Shown in pieces: positions 5,966 through 9,967 of a stretch of 9,967 nt of DNA. Where the stretch lies: NCBI GenBank assembly GCA_001805845.1, contig MHHA01000003.1:1-9967 (forward strand), given 5' to 3'. Positions within the stretch are counted from its first letter, which is position 1. Each line of letters opens with the position of its first letter. A model generated the notes under the pieces. It was given only the letters and a program-made list of their open reading frames with translations, ran no database searches and was not told where the DNA came from. Source of the stretch: Omnitrophica WOR_2 bacterium RIFCSPLOWO2_12_FULL_46_30 (lineage in GTDB: Bacteria > Omnitrophota > Gorgyraeia > Gygaellales > UBA12090). The position numbers were made by a program, and so were the translations under genes.

Positions 5966-8900
5966 TTGCTCTCTTTAATCATCAGTTCATCTATATATAA
6001 AAGATAACCTCTTACCTTTTTAGCCGGATAGATTGCCTTGATAAGTTCAATATATTCTTTGAGCTGTTTTAGCTGAGCCTCTTCTTCAGAGCCGCTCTTA
6101 AAGTCAATAATTAGCGCCTGGTCATCTTTTAAAATCAACCGGTCAATGCGCCTGCTCTCTCCGAAACGGTTAACCACTTCCTTCTCCGTCCAGACCCTGC
6201 CTGCCTGGCAGAAAAATAATTCCTTAAAGCGGGGGTCTTCTAAGAGCGTTTTAATCTTATGCTCCAGCCCTTTAAAATCTTCAAATTCCGGAAAGCGCGA
6301 TTGCGCCAAAACCAAACTCTTGCTTAACTCAACATGCACATCCTTTCCGGAAAGATTACCCAGAAGCGAGAGTATATAATGCATAACTTCGCCTCTCTTA
6401 ATCTGCTTATGGAATTTTAGCTGGCGGTAATCTTTGAATTCATCCTTAAGCAAAGCTATCCAGTCGCGGTAAGCGCCGGGGCTTAAAGTATGCAGTTTCT
6501 CCTGCCCCTCTTCTTTCTTTTGCCGCTTGCCCTTCCTGCCTAACTCTACAAAATCGGCCTGGCCACCCCGCCGTTCCGCCAAAAGCGGAATCCGCCGTAG
6601 GCGTGATAGGCGGGGCGATAGCCCAAGCCACGGGATTAAAAGTTCTGCGGGGCCGTTTGGGCCCGGGGTCCTGGGCATAAAAATATAGAGTTCTTGTTGA
6701 GCGCGGGTAAAGGAAACGTAGATATTGTTTAACTCATCAAGAAAACTGCGGAAATATTCCTGGTTATAGCGGAGGCGGATTTTTTCGGAGAACCTGCGGT
6801 AATCTTCTTTTAAGCGCAAAAGCCGCAGGGTGTTTTCTTTGCGGTCAAGGTCAACAGTATAGGAGGTGCCGCGGTTATCCGAGGTTGATTCTGCCCTAGG
6901 GCTTATTTTAAGAAACGGAATGACCACCACAGGGAATTCCAGGCCTTTTGCCTTATGCACAGTCATTACCTTGACCGCATCGGCAGCCGGGAATTTCACA
7001 TAAAGCTCTTCATTAGGAGCATCCTTAAAATATTCAAGGAATGCCTTTATGCCGTTATGCTCATCCTCTTTTTCCATAACCAGCTCAAGAAAAGACATAA
7101 AGAAACTCTGGTTTCCGGGGAATCTTTCCAGCAGCGCGAAATCCGCATAAATGGTCACCAGCATCTCGTATAAAGGCAGGAAGCCGGCGTTCTTAAAGAA
7201 TTTCTCAATATACTGCCGCCATTCTAACGGAAACTCCTTCTGAAAGGCGCGGTAAAGATAGGCCGCGTAAGCGTCTTGCTTTTCCTTTTGCATCCTGTTT
7301 CTAAAAATAAAATCCTCAATTTTTTCTTTGGCCAGGCCGCAAGCGGCGCAGAATATTTCGCCGAGGATAAAGGAGGCAAAGGCAAGGTCATCAATGGGGG
7401 AATCAAGGAATTTCAGGAAGGAAATGACTTCCTTAATCAGGCCATTCTCCCTGATATTCAGGGTTTTTTCTGATTCTACCGGAATCCCCTCTTCAAGCAG
7501 CCAGCCGGATATTTCCTCAACCCTGTCGCCGCTGCGGGAGAGTACGGCAATATCCTTAAAATCAAAACAGCGGCTGCGCAGGTCATTAATTAACCCTAGC
7601 AATTTCTCCCTGACAATATCAGACCCTTCTTCGCTAGATAAAATATCAAAACGCTCAAGCGCGACATATCCTGCGGGCTTATCCGGCCGGGGCTCCTGTT
7701 CGGAGTGCGCGAAAACCTGCAGCAATTCCTGCTCAAAAGCAGGGAAAAACTTAAAAATTGCCTCGTGCGCTGCCTTTGCCTGCTTTTGCGCGTTATAGCT
7801 GTTGATAAAACGCTTCAGGTTTAGAGGGGAAAAAACCCGGTTATTAAATTCAACGATTTCTCTGGATGAGCGGTAATTACGGCCAAGCACCTCCTCTTTC
7901 TGGCCGAACTGCCCTAATTCCTTCCTCACTCCGTCAAATAACTCTGCTTCTCCGCCGCGGAAACGGTAAATCGCCTGCTTCTTGTCACCGACGTAAAAAA
8001 ACGTGCCTCCGCCGGAGAGCGCCTCTTCTGCCAGAATAAAGATATTATTCCACTGCAGGACGCTGGTATCCTGAAATTCATCAATTAAGAAATGGCGGAA
8101 GCGGCTGCCGATGCGGTAATAAATCTCCGGCACAGAAATCGTGCCTTTGCCAAAGAGCTGGCGGGCGCGCGAATTCAGCTCTTCAAGGAAAAGGACGTCT
8201 TCTTTCTGGCTTTGCAGGAGGAAGAATCCGAAGACCTTATTAAAAATCTGTATATACGGATTAAACATGGAGTAGGCCTCCGTCTCGCAAAGTTCCCGGA
8301 TTTCTACGCGCAGCTTATTCCAGCCCTGATTAAGCCCGCCCGGAACCGATGCGCCCTTGTTGCAGGGGATTTCTTCTTTCTGCCAGCTCGCTGATTTTAA
8401 CCTCTCTAATTGAAAATTAGCGTCATTCTGTCCGGAAAAATCTTTAACTCCCTTGATAAATCTCTTATCTACGCCAGCGCGGTCAATTTCTTTGCCTATT
8501 TTAACTATTCTTCGGTAGACCTCCTTCTTTTTAGCGACAATCTCTTCATCGCCTTCAGGATGAATATAAAACGGCACGCCATAGCGGTTAAATTCGGAAA
8601 AAAGCGACTTCGCCACGGAAAGGATATCATTTTTAGCCAGCCAGCCGCCGCGGTTCTCAATGCTTAAGTAATGCCATACAAAATCAAGAAACAGCTTTTT
8701 TACTTCTTTTTCCTGGGCGGCTAAATCCAGAAGCATGTCCAGGCTTGAGGAGATATATTTATTGTAATCTTTGCGGATATTGAAATTCGCCGAGAGGCCT
8801 AAGCGGAAGGCGCAGCCCAGAAGCAAAGCGTTGATAAAGCTGTCAATGGTCTGCACCTGGAAATAATCATAGCGCCGGATAATCTCCCGCATAGCGCGCA

Positions 8901-9213
8901 AGGATGCGTCGCGGCAGGCCGATTCACTAAGGCCAATATAGGCAAGTAATTCTTTCTTGTCTGATTCCTCTTTAAAGGCGTCAAGGGCAAGCCGCTTCAG
9001 CAGCTCCAGAATACGCTCCTTCATCTCTACCGCTGCCTTATTCATAAAGGTAATCGCCAGGATCGAGCGCAGCGTTTCCTCTTCCTGCCGGGCCGAAGCA
9101 TTCAGGAGAAGCTTCAGGTAACGCCGGGCGAGGCAATAGGTTTTGCCTGAGCCGGCAGAGGCCTCAACCACAAGAATCTGCTTATCCGTGTCTAGAGAGT
9201 TATTTTTTGCCAT
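5962..9213 (-). CDS. addA: AddA-type UvrD/REP-family helicase-nuclease
   Basis: A 1083-aa ATP-dependent DNA helicase with a C-terminal nuclease, the catalytic partner of the AddB-type protein. Superfamily 1A motifs run in order: Walker A ASAGSGKT (18-25), AITFMNKAA, VQTIDSF, Walker B DEFQDT (378-383), GDKKQAIYRFRGGE (409-422), GRNYRSSREI, MTVHKAKGLEF (750-760) and the arginine-bearing SFTRAQQ (R837). The nuclease domain has H945 in GEVMHYIL, D1024 in RIDRL, D1037 and K1039 in IDFKSG, and QLKEYIELI, so it looks active. AddA normally moves 3'-5' on DNA and loads ends for RecA recombination. The first in-frame start is the ATG at 9213. No Shine-Dalgarno sequence lies at the normal distance (AGAAGG is about 27 nt away) and a terminator stands just upstream, so the promoter is unclear. 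The linker near residues 867-883 is encoded by a nested palindrome. Confidence 0.9.
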   Translation of the reverse strand: MAKNNSLDTDKQILVVEASAGSGKTYCLARRYLKLLLNASARQEEETLRSILAITFMNKAAVEMKERILELLKRLALDAFKEESDKKELLAYIGLSESACRDASLRAMREIIRRYDYFQVQTIDSFINALLLGCAFRLGLSANFNIRKDYNKYISSSLDMLLDLAAQEKEVKKLFLDFVWHYLSIENRGGWLAKNDILSVAKSLFSEFNRYGVPFYIHPEGDEEIVAKKKEVYRRIVKIGKEIDRAGVDKRFIKGVKDFSGQNDANFQLERLKSASWQKEEIPCNKGASVPGGLNQGWNKLRVEIRELCETEAYSMFNPYIQIFNKVFGFFLLQSQKEDVLFLEELNSRARQLFGKGTISVPEIYYRIGSRFRHFLIDEFQDTSVLQWNNIFILAEEALSGGGTFFYVGDKKQAIYRFRGGEAELFDGVRKELGQFGQKEEVLGRNYRSSREIVEFNNRVFSPLNLKRFINSYNAQKQAKAAHEAIFKFFPAFEQELLQVFAHSEQEPRPDKPAGYVALERFDILSSEEGSDIVREKLLGLINDLRSRCFDFKDIAVLSRSGDRVEEISGWLLEEGIPVESEKTLNIRENGLIKEVISFLKFLDSPIDDLAFASFILGEIFCAACGLAKEKIEDFIFRNRMQKEKQDAYAAYLYRAFQKEFPLEWRQYIEKFFKNAGFLPLYEMLVTIYADFALLERFPGNQSFFMSFLELVMEKEDEHNGIKAFLEYFKDAPNEELYVKFPAADAVKVMTVHKAKGLEFPVVVIPFLKISPRAESTSDNRGTSYTVDLDRKENTLRLLRLKEDYRRFSEKIRLRYNQEYFRSFLDELNNIYVSFTRAQQELYIFMPRTPGPNGPAELLIPWLGLSPRLSRLRRIPLLAERRGGQADFVELGRKGKRQKKEEGQEKLHTLSPGAYRDWIALLKDEFKDYRQLKFHKQIKRGEVMHYILSLLGNLSGKDVHVELSKSLVLAQSRFPEFEDFKGLEHKIKTLLEDPRFKELFFCQAGRVWTEKEVVNRFGESRRIDRLILKDDQALIIDFKSGSEEEAQLKQLKEYIELIKAIYPAKKVRGYLLYIDELMIKESK
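6566..6615 (-). repeat. Nested palindromic element inside the AddA-type gene
   Basis: An outer 7-bp stem CCCCGCC/GGCGGGG (6566-6572 with 6609-6615) encloses two hairpins: TTCCGC-CAAAA-GCGGAA (6574-6590) and CGCC-GTA-GGCG (6593-6603). Together they make a cruciform or three-way-junction shape in GC-rich DNA. It is read in frame as an arginine-rich stretch, residues about 867-883, between the last helicase motif (R837) and the nuclease domain (from about 930), where an insertion would be tolerated. It resembles an in-gene palindromic insertion; its mobility is inferred, not shown. Confidence 0.65.
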
Positions 9214-9249
9214 ATCGTAGGAAAATCGCTTGTCGCGCGATGACCTTCT

Positions 9250-9296
9250 GAAAACAAATAAACCTTCGCCAGTCAGAATTTGACTAACGAAGGTTT
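9250..9296 (-). terminator. Rho-independent terminator of the zinc-ribbon gene
   Basis: The minus strand forms a 16-bp stem, AAACCTTCGTTAGTCA with TGACTGGCGAAGGTTT, around an AATTC loop, followed by ATTTGTTTTC. Two of the pairs are G-U in minus-strand RNA but would be C-A mismatches in plus-strand RNA, which shows that the working transcript is the minus one. It lies 57 nt after the zinc-ribbon stop codon and 47 nt before the AddA-type start codon. Confidence 0.88.
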
Positions 9297-9353
9297 TAAA
9301 AACGCCGCCTTTGTGGATCTGTTAGAAGAAAATGGCTGACGAAATCTCTTCTT

Positions 9354-9524
9354 TTAACGGCCCTGGTTCTTGCGCTTTGAAAAACAATCCCTGCAGTATA
9401 TCGGACGGTCATCTCTGGGCTTAAAAGGGACTTCGCATTCTTTCTTACATTCTGCGCAAATCGCCTTGTGCATCTCTCGCGGAGCTCCGCCGTATCCACC
9501 GCCGCCACCTTGTTGATATGCCAT
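9354..9524 (-). CDS. Small CxxC-x17-CxxC zinc-ribbon protein
   Basis: A 56-aa protein missed by a length cut-off. It opens with a glycine-rich segment (MAYQQGGGGGYGG), then MHKAICAEC (C23, C26), exactly 17 residues, and YCRDC (C44, C47), ending in a basic tail SKRKNQGR. The spacing matches the CxxC-x17-CxxC family of small proteins found in several uncultured bacterial lineages; C30 is an extra cysteine. The four cysteines most likely bind one zinc ion, and nucleic-acid binding is plausible but not proven for the family. GAGGAGG stands 4 nt before the ATG. The gene has its own promoter (TTGAAA-17-TATAAT) and a long hairpin terminator, so it is a single-gene transcript, unlike the operons around it. 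Confidence 0.9.
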   Translation of the reverse strand: MAYQQGGGGGYGGAPREMHKAICAECKKECEVPFKPRDDRPIYCRDCFSKRKNQGR

Positions 9525-9556
9525 ACTACCTCCTCTTTTTAGTTTGGGTAAATATT

Positions 9557-9572
9557 TTAATCCCTAGATTAA
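9557..9572. promoter_or_regulatory. Short inverted repeat over the predicted transcription start
   Basis: TTAATC-CCTA-GATTAA (9557-9572) is a 6-bp inverted repeat with a 4-bp centre. It covers the start point predicted from the TATAAT at 9580-9575. It could be an operator or a 5' leader hairpin of the zinc-ribbon mRNA. The site is short and AT-rich, so chance is possible. Confidence 0.3.
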
Positions 9573-9574
9573 TC

Positions 9575-9603
9575 ATTATAGGCCTTTCATAAAGGAATTT
9601 CAA
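9575..9603 (-). promoter_or_regulatory. Promoter of the zinc-ribbon gene
   Basis: TTGAAA (9603-9598) and TATAAT (9580-9575) are separated by exactly 17 bp on the minus strand, a near-consensus housekeeping sigma promoter. Transcription would start near 9568 and leave a leader of about 44 nt. The spacer contains the inverted repeat CCTTT-ATG-AAAGG. Confidence 0.8.
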
Positions 9604-9611
9604 GTATTTCT

Positions 9612-9776
9612 TTATACCACTGCAACATCCTCATTCAAAGCCCCTCCCGAATCCGCCGCAGAAGCGGCCTGCATGTTTTTTTTATCTAATTTTCTTTGTT
9701 TCTTTTCATCGTTTCTCTTTTTCTTCGCCAATTCTTTCTGATATTTTTTATATGAATAATTATCTCTTGCCAACAT
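9612..9776 (-). CDS. Small lysine-rich protein of unknown function
   Basis: A 54-aa open frame too short for common length cut-offs. It begins MLARDNYSYKKYQKELAKKK, continues with a highly charged helix rich in K, E and D to about residue 34, and ends in an alanine-glycine segment. Small proteins beginning RDNYSYKKYQKE are familiar to me from uncultured and deltaproteobacterial genomes, but I know no function. A strong AAAAGGAGGAT precedes the start. The ATG at 9776 is only 2 nt from GGAGG, whereas the TTG at 9773, which would give MARDNYSY, is 5 nt away and may be the true start. Upstream lie a structured leader and copy B of the promoter-like element. The 3' part contains a GCCGC-AGAA-GCGGC hairpin (9655-9668). 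Confidence 0.75.
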   Translation of the reverse strand: MLARDNYSYKKYQKELAKKKRNDEKKQRKLDKKNMQAASAADSGGALNEDVAVV

Positions 9777-9870
9777 ATCCTCCTTTTATCTTGGCCCATC
9801 CCGCAGGGTCATCCCAATTGGCGGACCCGTCTGCAACCAATTCGCACCGCATCCGAAGTTCAAGCTAAAA
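9777..9870 (-). promoter_or_regulatory. Structured 5' leader with possible H-type pseudoknot
   Basis: The leader of the lysine-rich gene can form stem 1 AATTGG/CCAATT (9842-9837 with 9821-9816). GGGTC in the loop of stem 1 (9828-9824) pairs with GACCC downstream (9810-9806); this crossed arrangement is an H-type pseudoknot. GACCC can instead join CCC-TGC-GGG. The fold ends about 22 nt before the GGAGG at 9783-9779. No known riboswitch class was recognised. Confidence 0.35.
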
Positions 9871-9894
9871 TCATAATTCAACTACTTCAACGAG

Positions 9895-9967
9895 TCCCAT
9901 TATATCAAAAACTGGCCTCAAAGATAGAAGAATTATACTTATTAGGCATGTCGTTCAGGGCAATTTC
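9895..9967 (-). promoter_or_regulatory. Promoter-like element, copy B (cut by the window edge)
   Basis: TATAAT (9904-9899) is preceded by TG one base upstream, an extended -10 as in copy A at 893-888. Transcription would begin near 9892 and enter the leader of the lysine-rich gene about 116 nt before its start codon. Both copies share TATAATGGG and the upstream AATTCTT. The alignment is ungapped and continues, weakening, to the window edge. Confidence 0.5.

Noticed and set aside
6588..6597. GAATCCGCCG shared by the addA palindrome and the lysine-rich gene (9649-9658), suggesting one element family
   Set aside because: A 10-base match between two places in a 10-kb window is expected by chance, and the surrounding hairpins do not align.
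7328..7798. 156-aa plus-strand open frame inside the AddA-type gene
   Set aside because: It is antisense to a conserved helicase region, is serine-rich as expected of such shadows, and has no ribosome-binding site or domain.
9296..9508. 70-aa minus-strand open frame over the zinc-ribbon gene
   Set aside because: It overlaps the CxxC-x17-CxxC gene in another frame, runs into the terminator, and shows no family features.
9655..9687. GCCGC-AGAA-GCGGC hairpin followed by a T run on the plus strand, terminator-like
   Set aside because: No plus-strand gene precedes it, and the hairpin lies inside a minus-strand coding sequence whose lysine codons explain the T run.
9759..9855. 30-aa minus-strand frame, ATG CGG TGC onward, through the leader of the lysine-rich gene
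   Set aside because: It has no ribosome-binding site, follows a stop codon closely and overlaps the real gene start. The base-pairing potential explains the stretch better, though a coding role is not fully excluded.

Overview
The window comes from an uncultured-type bacterial chromosome of moderate GC. Every gene I can support lies on the minus strand. A small CxxC-x17-CxxC zinc-ribbon protein, a lysine-rich small protein and a B12-binding-type radical SAM protein would fit a candidate phylum such as Omnitrophota or a Deltaproteobacteria-like lineage. That placement is an impression, not a measurement. It is ordinary housekeeping DNA mixed with defence-related genes; no CRISPR array, transposase or rRNA is visible.

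Layout in the direction of transcription (right to left). At 9967-9880 lies a promoter-like element with an extended -10. A leader able to form a pseudoknot follows, and then a 54-aa lysine-rich protein (9776-9612). Next come a strong promoter (9603-9575), a 56-aa zinc-ribbon protein (9524-9354) and a long hairpin terminator (9296-9260). A two-gene operon follows: an AddA-type helicase-nuclease (9213-5962) and an AddB-type inactivated helicase with an Fe-S nuclease domain (5965-3047), overlapping by 4 bp. Downstream are a promoter with a perfect 38-bp palindrome (2922-2959) and a second 4-bp-overlapping pair. That pair is an AbiEi-family antitoxin with an N-terminal PD-(D/E)XK-like region (2906-1851) and an AbiEii-family nucleotidyltransferase toxin (1854-1021). 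After a second copy of the promoter-like element (about 940-884) come tRNA-Ser(GGA) (806-724) and, 20 nt further, the 5' part of a radical SAM gene that appears to start at ATT (703) and runs off the left edge.

How the genes fit together. AddA and AddB should form one heterodimer that processes double-strand breaks for RecA loading and degrades linear DNA, including phage DNA. The AbiE-type pair is a toxin-antitoxin or abortive-infection module that probably represses itself through the palindrome. Whether the two operons cooperate cannot be told from sequence.

The features that the gene list does not explain are: (1) an in-frame tandem repeat in addB whose two hairpins keep their pairing through three compensated base-pair changes; (2) a nested palindrome in the addA inter-domain linker; (3) a related promoter-like element of about 57-76 bp at both ends of the window; (4) the 38-bp perfect palindrome; (5) a possible H-type pseudoknot just upstream of a small gene; (6) a probable ATT start directly behind a tRNA.
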